Assembly: GCA_037439785.1 (NCBI GenBank) | Contig: JBBIVJ010000019.1 | Location: 1 to 64,000, forward strand | DNA length: 64,000 nt | Direction of reading: 5' to 3' | DNA from: DSVZ01 sp037439785 | GTDB lineage: Bacteria > Verrucomicrobiota > Verrucomicrobiia > Limisphaerales > J093 | In this document: positions 33,199-40,853 of the stretch, piece after piece | Numbering within the stretch: position 1 is the stretch's first letter | Layout of the letters: every line of letters starts with the position of its first letter | Position numbers and translations under genes: made by a program | Notes under the pieces: model-generated | The model's input: only the letters and a program-made list of their open reading frames with translations | Database searches by the model: none | What the model was told of the DNA's origin: nothing

Positions 33199-33731
33199 GC
33201 GACATCTTTCTCTCCTGGGGCAGCCCGGAATACCTGGGCGCGTTTGGCCTGCTGGCGCTGGCCCGTGGCGCGGATTTCCTGAGCACCTGGGTGGCCAGCC
33301 CCCAACTGCAACTGGAAGCCAACCCCCTGGCGCGCCGCCTCGGCTGGCGTGGTGCCGTGCTCCTGAACCTGGCGCTCATTGCCCTGGTCGCCTGCTGGCT
33401 CCTGCCGGCGGTCATCCTGGCCACCGCCAGCCTGCTGGTGGCGGCCCGCAACTTCCAGTCTGCCTGGCTGGCCCGGAGCATGGGGGAAGCCGCCTACCGC
33501 CAGTGGTTGAGCGAGCGGCTGGCCCAAACCCGCCGCGGCCTGTACCTGGCCTGTGTCGTCGCCCAGGCCGGCCTGGTCGGCGTGGTCGGCGTCGCCCTGG
33601 TCTGGACCAACCCGCTGGAATCCCTGGCGGCAGCGATGGGGCTGGGCGTGCTGAGCTACGCCCTGGCGGTGCTGGTGTACCCCGTGCTGGGGGCGCGGCA
33701 CCTCCTGCGGCAATCCACGCCTCATCCATGA
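33195..33731 (+). CDS. Unknown multi-pass membrane protein
   Basis: A 178-residue protein with about four to five hydrophobic helices: EYLGAFGLLALARGADFLSTW, AVLLNLALIALVACWLLPAVILATASLLVAARN, YLACVVAQAGLVGVVGVALVW and LGVLSYALAVLVYPVLG. I do not recognise a family. It is placed by 4-base ATGA overlaps between hisI and trpE on both sides, so it is made together with both, although nothing in its sequence ties it to amino-acid synthesis. Confidence 0.75.
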   Translation: MSDIFLSWGSPEYLGAFGLLALARGADFLSTWVASPQLQLEANPLARRLGWRGAVLLNLALIALVACWLLPAVILATASLLVAARNFQSAWLARSMGEAAYRQWLSERLAQTRRGLYLACVVAQAGLVGVVGVALVWTNPLESLAAAMGLGVLSYALAVLVYPVLGARHLLRQSTPHP

Positions 33732-35260
33732 GCCCGCCCTGTTTCCCCGCCAAGGAGGCGTTTCTCGAACTGGCCCGCCTGGGCAACCTCATCCCGGTGG
33801 GCTGCCGCCTGCTGGCCGATTTTGAAACGCCGCTCTCCGCCTACCAGAAACTGCGCGGCCAGGGGCAGTCGTTCCTGCTCGAGTCGGTCGAGGGGGGCGA
33901 GCATGTCGGCCGGTATTCCTTCCTGGGCTGCAACCCCCGCGCCGTCGTCCGCCAGGTTGGGGCGCACGTCGAGGTCCTCCGCCACGGGCGGGTGACCGAG
34001 GTGTACCACACCCCCGCCGCCGGTCAGGCCTACGCCCGCCAGCGCGTGCGCGACGGCCTCGAGGTGCTCGAGCGGGTCCTGAGCCGGTACCGCCCCGTAC
34101 CGGTGCCCGGCCTGCCCCGCTTCACCGGCGGCGCTGTCGGCTACCTGGGCTACGAGTTCATCCATGACATCGAGCCGGTGGTGCCGCGCCCGCCCCGGGA
34201 CGAGCTGGGCACGCCCACGCTGTACTTCCTGATCGCCGACCAGTTGCTGGTCTTTGACCGGGCCGAGCAGACCCTCACCGTGCTGGTCAACGCTGCCCTG
34301 GACGAGAGCGAGAGCCCGGAATCCGCCTACGATGCCGCGGTGGCGGATGTGGAGCGGCTGCTGGAACGGCTGCGGCAACCGGCCGAGCACCCGCCGGTGG
34401 TGCTGCCCGGGGAGGTACCCCCGGTGGTGTTCGAGTCCAACCTCGGCTCCGAGCGCTTTTACGCCAACGTCCGCAAGGCCAAAGAGTACATCACCGCGGG
34501 CGACATCATCCAGGTGGTGGGCTCGCAGCGGTTCTCCGCCCGCGTGCCGGTGGCGCCGCTGGACGTGTACCGCGCCGCCCGCACCATCAACCCTTCCCCC
34601 TACATGTTCCTGCTGGAACTCGACGGCCTGGCCCTGGTCGGTGCCTCCCCGGAAATCCACGTCCGCTGCGAGGAGCGGCGGGTCGAAATCCGCCCCATTG
34701 CCGGCACCCGCGCCCGGGGCGGCACCTCCGAGGAGGACGCCGCCCTCGAACGCGAACTGCTGGCCGACCCCAAGGAACGCGCCGAGCACGTGATGCTGGT
34801 GGACCTGGCCCGCAACGACCTGGGCCGGGTCTGCGACTTCGGCAGCGTGCAGGTGCGGGAGCAGATGATCATCGAACGCTACAGCCACGTGATGCACATC
34901 GTCTCCAGCGTCGAAGGCCGCCTGGCCGCCCGCCAGACCCCCTTCGACCTGATGCGCGCCACCTTCCCGGCCGGGACAGTCAGCGGCGCCCCCAAAATCC
35001 GCGCCATGCAGATCATCGCCGAACTGGAGGGCACCACCCGCGGCCCCTACGCCGGCTGCGTCGGTTACTTCAGCTTCAACGGCAACCTCGACACCTGCAT
35101 CACCATCCGCACCGCCCTCTTCAAGGACGGCACCGTTCACGTCCAGGCCGGCGGCGGCTGGGTGAGCGATTCGGTACCCGAGGCCGAGTTTTTCGAGACC
35201 GTCAACAAGAGCCAGGCCATGCGCAAGGCCGTGGCCCTGGCGGCCACCTTCGGCTCCTGA
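33728..35260 (+). CDS. trpE: Anthranilate synthase component I TrpE
   Basis: A 510-residue chorismate-using enzyme. The C-terminal chorismate-binding domain shows ITAGDIIQVVGSQRF, NPSPYMFLLEL, GASPEIHVRCE, IRPIAGTRARG, LDLARNDLGRV-type block (MLVDLARNDLGRVCDFGSV) and FPAGTVSGAPKIRAMQII. The N-terminal ELARLGNLIPVGCRLLADFETPLSAYQKL corresponds to the region where tryptophan feedback is sensed in this family; a shortened LxxS-type motif is not obvious. No trpG glutaminase gene is next to it. The ATG overlaps the upstream gene by 4 bases. Confidence 0.96.
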   Translation: MSPPCFPAKEAFLELARLGNLIPVGCRLLADFETPLSAYQKLRGQGQSFLLESVEGGEHVGRYSFLGCNPRAVVRQVGAHVEVLRHGRVTEVYHTPAAGQAYARQRVRDGLEVLERVLSRYRPVPVPGLPRFTGGAVGYLGYEFIHDIEPVVPRPPRDELGTPTLYFLIADQLLVFDRAEQTLTVLVNAALDESESPESAYDAAVADVERLLERLRQPAEHPPVVLPGEVPPVVFESNLGSERFYANVRKAKEYITAGDIIQVVGSQRFSARVPVAPLDVYRAARTINPSPYMFLLELDGLALVGASPEIHVRCEERRVEIRPIAGTRARGGTSEEDAALERELLADPKERAEHVMLVDLARNDLGRVCDFGSVQVREQMIIERYSHVMHIVSSVEGRLAARQTPFDLMRATFPAGTVSGAPKIRAMQIIAELEGTTRGPYAGCVGYFSFNGNLDTCITIRTALFKDGTVHVQAGGGWVSDSVPEAEFFETVNKSQAMRKAVALAATFGS

Positions 35261-35328
35261 CCTGGCCGCGGCCGGGCGGCAGGGAAGCGGATGGGCAGAG
35301 GGGACGAACGCGGGGAAGGCCCGGTCCT

Positions 35329-35415
35329 TGGTGCCGGCGGAGGGACTTGAACCCCCACTCCCTTGCGGGAACCAGATTTTGAGTCTAGCGCGTCTGCCGA
35401 TTCCGCCACGCCGGC
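35329..35415 (-). tRNA. tRNA-Leu(CAA)
   Basis: Minus-strand cloverleaf with acceptor GCCGGCG/CGCCGGC, anticodon loop CTCAAAA (CAA), a long variable arm GGTTCCCGCAAGGGAGT, T loop TTCAAGT, discriminator A and encoded CCA. Long variable arm and sequence are typical of Leu. Confidence 0.96.
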
Positions 35416-35616
35416 CGGGCTGGCATCCGCCACGCGGGGCGACGGACACCGGCACAACTTAAGGCCGCCGCAGCCGGGGCGACAAGAAGGTTATGCGGCG
35501 AGAAGGGGGTGGGCGGAGTTTCGGAGTTTCGGCATTTTGGAGCGAGCGGCCGCCGGCACCCGCCAAGTCGCTGCGGCGGCATCTGGCATCTGGCATCTCG
35601 CCCCTGACATCCGTTC

Positions 35617-36459
35617 TCAGCCCGAGGCCCGCCCGGTCTCGTCCAGGGCGACCACACTCACGCCGCGTTCCCGTGCAAGGGCCTCGATCGCCTCGCGGTC
35701 CAACAGCAGCGCCCGCCGCGGTTCCAGGGCCAACACCGCCACGCCATGCTCCGCACAGGTCTCGACCGTCCGCAGCCCCACCGTGGGAATGTCAAAACGC
35801 AGGTCGTGGTCGGGCTTGGCCAGCTTGACAGCCACGGCGCCGCCGCGCGGCCCGGCCAGTCGCCCCCCGCGTTCCAGGCAGGCGTCGGTGCCCTCGAAGC
35901 CCTCCACAGCCAGGACGGTGCCGCGCTTGACCACGACAGTCTGACCGATGTCCAGCCGCGCCACCTCCGTGGCCACACGGCGACCGAAGGCAATGTCTTC
36001 CCGCTGGGCCGCCGTCGGGTGTGGCCCGGCATGGTAGCCGGGACCGGGGGTGAGACCTTCCAGCCAGGGGAGGGCCGAAATCAATTCGATGCCCTCGCGC
36101 TGCAATTCCTCGGCCACTCCGCCGAAGAGGGTGTGGGCGTTGCGTTCCCGCAGCCGGAACAGCAGCCGGAGCGCGCGCAGGTCCGGCCACAGGTCAAACA
36201 GATTGCGCGGAGCGATCTGGCCGAGCATGACGCAATGCCGCACGCCGCGGGCGCGAAACAGCCGGATCAACCTGCCGAGCTGGCCCGGCTGGAGCCAGTG
36301 CATCTCGTCCACCAGCGCGGCCAGGGCGGGATCGGTCTCGCCGGGCACGCCCACGACCACGAGGCGGCGCAGCCCGGCGCCGCGCGCCCTCCGGGCGAAT
36401 TCCAGCGGCAACGCGCGGTTGCCGGCGATGAGGCCCAGCTCGGTGGGCAGGTCGTTCAC
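35617..36459 (-). CDS. lpxI: UDP-2,3-diacylglucosamine pyrophosphatase LpxI
   Basis: A 280-residue LpxI/DUF1009 enzyme that makes lipid X in lipid A synthesis, used in bacteria lacking LpxH. Family blocks: ELGLIAGNRALPLEFARRARG, LGRLIRLFRARGVRHCVMLGQIAP, GYHAGPHPTAAQREDIAFG, DIGQTVVVKRGTVLAVEGFEGTDACLERGG and KPDHDLRFDIPTVGLRTVE. It is cytoplasmic, with no signal peptide. GTG start at 36459; the promoter is immediately upstream, giving a leaderless message. No other lpx gene is in the window. Confidence 0.96.
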   Translation of the reverse strand: MNDLPTELGLIAGNRALPLEFARRARGAGLRRLVVVGVPGETDPALAALVDEMHWLQPGQLGRLIRLFRARGVRHCVMLGQIAPRNLFDLWPDLRALRLLFRLRERNAHTLFGGVAEELQREGIELISALPWLEGLTPGPGYHAGPHPTAAQREDIAFGRRVATEVARLDIGQTVVVKRGTVLAVEGFEGTDACLERGGRLAGPRGGAVAVKLAKPDHDLRFDIPTVGLRTVETCAEHGVAVLALEPRRALLLDREAIEALARERGVSVVALDETGRASG

Positions 36460-36465
36460 GTCGGC

Positions 36466-36494
36466 AGCCTAGCGGGACGGGGACCGGTTGCCAA
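36466..36494 (-). promoter_or_regulatory. Promoter of lpxI
   Basis: Minus strand TTGGCA (36489-36494), 17-base spacer, TAGGCT (36466-36471). The transcript should begin at or next to the GTG start codon at 36459. Confidence 0.5.
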
Positions 36495-36919
36495 CCCCGC
36501 CGGTGCGCAGGTGCAAGGTCACAGGTCGGAAGTCGAAGATCGAAGGCGGCACGGGGCGGGCAGGTGGCCGCTGGCGTGAGCCGGCAGAGGGGGTCCGCAG
36601 TGTGCCCTCGGCGGCTAAAGGCGGCAGGCATCCTCCCTGAACTCCCCGCAGGGCCAGCGCTGAGCATCTTGGGCAATCAGGCAGGGTCAGCGGGGACGCC
36701 GACCCTCCCCTGAGCGGGAGGGGTTGTGTGGGGGAGGGACCGCGTCCTCGCGGTCCCGGCGGGAACCGGCACGTTGCGCGTTTTTCCGCCGGCCGCGGGC
36801 CGGGCGTTGCCGCGGGTTGGGCTTGGCAGGCTCCGAGGTTCGGTTTAGCAACGCGCGGGTCTCGCGGGTTGGGCCGGAATCGGTAAAGGGCCGGTCACGC
36901 CGCGGGGCGCCTGCCACCC
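36472..36919. repeat. Gap between lpxI and the symporter, repeat-rich
   Basis: No gene. Holds a GTGA-loop hairpin (36568-36587: CCGCTGGC-GTGA-GCCGGCAG, one mismatch), a run of GACCCTCCC-type sequence, and a perfect GGGACCGCG-TCCT-CGCGGTCCC hairpin (36736-36757). No convincing promoter for the downstream gene was seen. Confidence 0.75.
36736..36757. repeat. GGGACCG..CGGTCCC hairpin, copy 2
   Basis: Perfect 9-bp stem with TCCT loop; matches copies at 11538 and 63269. Confidence 0.85.
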
Positions 36920-38713
36920 ATGCAACTGCACACGCTGGACGGGCTCATTGTGCTGGCCTCGGTGCTGTTGTGTCTGGCGCCGGCCCTGTTTTTCACCCGC
37001 CGCGCCGGGCGCAACCTGGCCGAGTTTTTTGCCTCGGGGCAAAGCGCGCCGTGGTGGTTGGTGGGCGTTTCGATGGTGGCCACGACCTTCAGTGCGGACA
37101 CGCCGAACCTGGTGACGGACATCGTGCGCAGCAAGGGGGGCGTGGCCGGCAACTGGGTGTGGTGGGCCTTTGTGCTGACCGGCATGGCGACGGTGTTTTT
37201 CTACGCCCGCCTGTGGCGGCGTTCGGGGGTGCTGACCGACCTCGAGTTTTACGAAATCCGCTACTGCGGCCGGGCGGCCAGCGCCGTGCGGGGGTTTCGG
37301 GCGGTGTACCTGGGCCTGTTCTTCAACTGCGTGATCATGGCCACGGTGAACCTGGCGGCGGCCAAGATTGCGGCGGTGGTACTGGGGTGGCCGCGCGAGC
37401 AGACGCTGCTGGTTTGCGGGGTCATCAACGTGGTGTTTGCCGCCACCGCCGGCCTGTGGGGGGTGCTGGTGATTGATCTGCTGCAGTTCGGGATGGCCAT
37501 GACCGCCTCGGTGGCCCTGGCGTGGTTTGCCCTCCAGCAGCCGGAGGTCGGCGGGTTGTCGGGCCTGGCGACTCAACTGGGGGCACGCACGCCGGAGGTG
37601 CTGAGCCTGCTGCCGGATTTCTCGAATCACGAGGTGGCCCTGACGATTTTCTTCATTCCCCTGGCCGTGCAGTGGTGGGCGGTGTGGTACCCGGGGGCCG
37701 AGCCGGGCGGGGGCAGTTACATTGCCCAACGGATGCTGGCCTCGCGCTCGGAACGGGACGCGCTGGCCGGCACGCTGCTGTTCAATTTCGCCCATTACGT
37801 GCTCCGGCCCTGGCCGTGGATTCTGGTGGCCCTGGCCTCGCTGGTGGTGTTTCCCGATCTGGAGTCCATCCGGCGGGCGTTTCCGCAGGTGGACCCGGCG
37901 TTGATCGGGCCGGACATCGCCTATCCGGCCATGATGCGGTTTTTGCCGCCGGGCTGGATGGGGTTGATGCTGGCAGGGCTGCTGGCGGCGTATGTCTCGA
38001 CCATGATCACGCACCTGAACTGGGGCACCTCGTATCTGGTGCACGATTTTTACCGCCGCTTCGTGCGGCCGAACGCCCCGGAGCGCCATTACGTGCAGGT
38101 GGGGCGGTGGACCACGGCGGGGCTGATGGTCGCGGCCGCCGGGTGCACCGTGTTCATTGAAACGGCCCGCGAGGGGTTCAACCTGCTGCTCCAGGTCGGC
38201 GCCGGCACCGGCCTCATCTACCTGCTGCGCTGGTTCTGGTGGCGCATCAACGCCTGGACGGAGATCGTGGCCATGATCGTCTCCTTCGGGGTGTCCGCCG
38301 TGCTGGTGCTGCTCAAACGGGCAGGGTACGGGCTGTCCGAGCCCTGGCCGTTGCTAGTCACCGTGGGGGTCACCACCGTCGCCTGGCTGCTGGCCACGTT
38401 CCTGATGGCTCCCACGCCGCGGGCACAGTTGCTGGAGTTTGTCCGCCGCGTGCGCCCGCCCGGTCCCGGCTGGCGGGAACTGCGCGCGGCGGCGGGCGTC
38501 ACCGCCAGCGAGGACAGCCTGCCGCTGGCGTTGCTGGGGTGGGTGCTGGGGTGTGCCGCGGTGTGGTCGGGACTGTTCTGCGCGGGGAGCTTCCTGCTGG
38601 GGCATCCCGGTCGCGGGGCGGTTTTGCTGGGGGTGTTTGCCGTGTGCGCGTTCGGTCTGGGGCGGGTGGTGACCCGGCTGTGGCGGGGGCGAGGAGGGGC
38701 GGACGGCGCCTGA
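36920..38713 (+). CDS. SSS-family sodium:solute symporter
   Basis: A 597-residue transporter with about 13-14 membrane helices. SSS signs include LAEFFASGQSAPWWLVGVSMVATTFSADTPN near helix 2 (sodium-site region), LTDLEFYEIRYCGRAASAVRGFRAVYLG, and GWMGLMLAGLLAAYVSTMITHLNWGTSYLVHDFYRRFV. The substrate (sugar, amino acid, vitamin or other) cannot be told. The C-terminal 100 residues form one or two extra helices. Gene ends 26 bases from the end of rdgB, convergent. Confidence 0.92.
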   Translation: MQLHTLDGLIVLASVLLCLAPALFFTRRAGRNLAEFFASGQSAPWWLVGVSMVATTFSADTPNLVTDIVRSKGGVAGNWVWWAFVLTGMATVFFYARLWRRSGVLTDLEFYEIRYCGRAASAVRGFRAVYLGLFFNCVIMATVNLAAAKIAAVVLGWPREQTLLVCGVINVVFAATAGLWGVLVIDLLQFGMAMTASVALAWFALQQPEVGGLSGLATQLGARTPEVLSLLPDFSNHEVALTIFFIPLAVQWWAVWYPGAEPGGGSYIAQRMLASRSERDALAGTLLFNFAHYVLRPWPWILVALASLVVFPDLESIRRAFPQVDPALIGPDIAYPAMMRFLPPGWMGLMLAGLLAAYVSTMITHLNWGTSYLVHDFYRRFVRPNAPERHYVQVGRWTTAGLMVAAAGCTVFIETAREGFNLLLQVGAGTGLIYLLRWFWWRINAWTEIVAMIVSFGVSAVLVLLKRAGYGLSEPWPLLVTVGVTTVAWLLATFLMAPTPRAQLLEFVRRVRPPGPGWRELRAAAGVTASEDSLPLALLGWVLGCAAVWSGLFCAGSFLLGHPGRGAVLLGVFAVCAFGLGRVVTRLWRGRGGADGA

Positions 38714-38739
38714 GGCAGCGGCGGTGGGACCCGGGGGGT

Positions 38740-39411
38740 TCAGGAAACACCGCCGTGAGCCGCCAGCCATCGGCGGACCTGCTCGAGCGCGCGTGCCCGG
38801 TGGCTCAGGCGGTTTTTTTCCGCCAGCGGCAGCTCGGCAAAGGTCCGGTCATAGTCTTCCGGCACGAACAAGGGATCGTAGCCGAACCCGCCCTCCCCGC
38901 GCGGGGCTTCCAGGAGATGTCCCCCGCACCGGCCTTCAAACAGGTGCACGTCCGGTGCGGCGGCCGGGTCGGCCGGCACGGGCACCAGGGCCAAGACGCA
39001 GCGGAACCGGGCGCGCCGCTGCGGCGGCGGCACTCCGCGCAGCAGGTCGAGGAGTTTGGCGTTGTTGTCCGCGTCCGGCGTGTTGCCCGGCCGGGGGGGG
39101 TCGGTGGCCGCAAAGCGGGCCGAATGGACACCCGGCGCCCCACCCAGGGCGTCCACCTCGAGGCCGGAATCATCGGCCAGGACCCAGACCGGTGGCGGCG
39201 CTGTCCGGTCGGGGAGCGGATGGGCGCGCAGCCAGGCCAGCAGCTCCAGCGCCTTCTGCCGGGCGTTGCCCGCAAACGAGGCGGCCTCCTCGCGCAGGGA
39301 CGGCACGCCGGGCAGGTCCCGCAGCGTGAGGCAGCGGGGCTCCGGCCCGAGGAAGGCGCGGATTTCGTCGGCCTTGTGCCGGTTGCCGGTGGCCAAAATC
39401 AACGTGCCCAC
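38740..39411 (-). CDS. rdgB: Non-canonical purine NTP pyrophosphatase (RdgB/HAM1)
   Basis: A 223-residue house-cleaning enzyme that hydrolyses dITP and XTP. It has TLILATGNRHKADEIRAFLG at the N-terminus, WVLADDSGLEVDALGGAPGVHSARFA, and GGFGYDPLFVPEDYDRTFAELPLAEKNRLSHRARAL. A GTG at 39411 lets the protein begin 1-2 residues before TLILATGN, as the family prefers; an in-frame ATG at 39504 would add 31 residues. The divergent MocA-type gene lies at 39522. Confidence 0.92.
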   Translation of the reverse strand: MGTLILATGNRHKADEIRAFLGPEPRCLTLRDLPGVPSLREEAASFAGNARQKALELLAWLRAHPLPDRTAPPPVWVLADDSGLEVDALGGAPGVHSARFAATDPPRPGNTPDADNNAKLLDLLRGVPPPQRRARFRCVLALVPVPADPAAAPDVHLFEGRCGGHLLEAPRGEGGFGYDPLFVPEDYDRTFAELPLAEKNRLSHRARALEQVRRWLAAHGGVS

Positions 39412-39521
39412 GACCGGAGGATGCGACGCCGCGCCCGCCGGGGCAACGCCGGTGGCGGAAAATCGTTTTACAAACCCGGCAGGGTTGGAAAACTTGCCCC
39501 GCATCTGATTCCCAAGCCGCA

Positions 39522-40823
39522 ATGAAAACCGCCTCCCTCGCCGTGAACCGTCGTCGCTTCCTGCGCCGCCTGCTGGCCGCCGGCGCCGCCCCACTGGTCG
39601 TGCCCGGCCGCGTGCTGGGCCTCAACGGCGCCGTGGCCCCGAGCAATACCATCGCCTTCGGCATCATCGGGGTCGGCAACCGCGCCCTGTTCATCCTGCC
39701 CAATTTCCTGACCCAGCCGGACGTGCGGCTGGTGGCGGTGAGCGACGCCCGCGAGGACCGCCGCCGGGCCGGCAAGCAGGCGGTGGACAACTTCTATCGG
39801 AACCAGGCCTGCCGCGTGTACCCGGACTTCCGCGAGCTGCTGGCCCAGCGGGACATTGACGCGGTGCTCATCGCCACCGGCAACCGCTGGCACGCCACCG
39901 CCTCGATGTTCGCCGCCCGTGCCGGCAAGGACATTTACTGCGAGAAACCCATCAGCCTGACCATCCGCGAGGGCCGGCAACTGGTCGAAATGTGCCGCCG
40001 CCACGGCACCATTTACCAGGCCGGCACCCAGCGCCGCTCGACCGAGAGTTACCAGTTCGCCCGGGAGCTGGTCCGGGCGGGTAAGATCGGCCGCGTCCAC
40101 ACCGTCGAGATGCAGGTCTGGACCGGCGGCACCGTGCCGCACCAGCCCAACACCCCCGTGCCCCCCGGCTGGGACTACGACCAGTGGCTGGGGCCGGTGC
40201 AGTGGCGCCCCTTCAACCCCGGCCGCGTCAACGGCTGGGCCTACTTCTGGGACACCGGCGAGGGCATGCACACCGACATGGGCACGCATTACACCGACCA
40301 GATGCAGTGGGTGCTGGGCACCGACGACACCATGCCGGTCGAGTTCGAGACCCGCGACCTGGTCTGGCCCGATCCCCGGCAGTGGATGAGCGAGACGGCC
40401 ATCTCCGGCACCTTCCTCTGCCGCTACGCCAACGGCGTCGAGGGCATCCTTTTCCAGCGCGGCGGCTTCACCGAGCGCTACATCCGCTACCTCGGCGACG
40501 AAGGGTGGGTGCAGGTGGACGACGAGACCGACGTGGTGACGGCCGAGCCGAAGTCCATTCTGCAAACCAAACCCGAGGGCGGCGTGAGCTGGTCCAACGC
40601 CAGCGCCCACATCCGCAACCTGCTCGACTGCATCCGCAGCCGCCGCCAGCCGCTCTGCCATCCGGAGGTGGCCCACCGCGCCCAGGCCATCGTGGAAAGC
40701 ATGACCATCGCCGCCCGGTTGGGCCGCAAACTCAAGTGGGACCCCGTCCAGGAGGTCTTCGACGGCGAGGAGGCCAACCGCATGTTGTACCGTGAACCCC
40801 GCGCGCCGTGGCGTGTGGTCTGA
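39522..40823 (+). CDS. Tat-exported Gfo/Idh/MocA-family oxidoreductase
   Basis: A 433-residue NAD-binding protein. The signal has NRRRFLRRLLAAGAAPLVVPGRVLG (residues 9-33, twin-arginine). The Rossmann domain is seen in IAFGIIGVGNRALFIL and LVAVSDAREDRRRA, EKPISLTIREGRQLVEMCRRHG is the catalytic-Lys block (EKP), and WDTGEGMHTDMGTHYTDQMQW the second-domain metal/catalytic block. This exported subfamily is abundant in Verrucomicrobia and Planctomycetes and modifies sugars; the substrate is unknown. Thirty bases separate it from the HEAT gene, so they likely form one unit. Confidence 0.92.
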   Translation: MKTASLAVNRRRFLRRLLAAGAAPLVVPGRVLGLNGAVAPSNTIAFGIIGVGNRALFILPNFLTQPDVRLVAVSDAREDRRRAGKQAVDNFYRNQACRVYPDFRELLAQRDIDAVLIATGNRWHATASMFAARAGKDIYCEKPISLTIREGRQLVEMCRRHGTIYQAGTQRRSTESYQFARELVRAGKIGRVHTVEMQVWTGGTVPHQPNTPVPPGWDYDQWLGPVQWRPFNPGRVNGWAYFWDTGEGMHTDMGTHYTDQMQWVLGTDDTMPVEFETRDLVWPDPRQWMSETAISGTFLCRYANGVEGILFQRGGFTERYIRYLGDEGWVQVDDETDVVTAEPKSILQTKPEGGVSWSNASAHIRNLLDCIRSRRQPLCHPEVAHRAQAIVESMTIAARLGRKLKWDPVQEVFDGEEANRMLYREPRAPWRVV

Positions 40824-40853
40824 ACGGTTTCCCCCTTTTCCACCCCGCAGCCC

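Noticed and set aside
36868..36919. Promoter for the SSS symporter
   Set aside because: Only a weak TTGGGC/TAAAGG pair with a 9-base spacer, too short to be credible.
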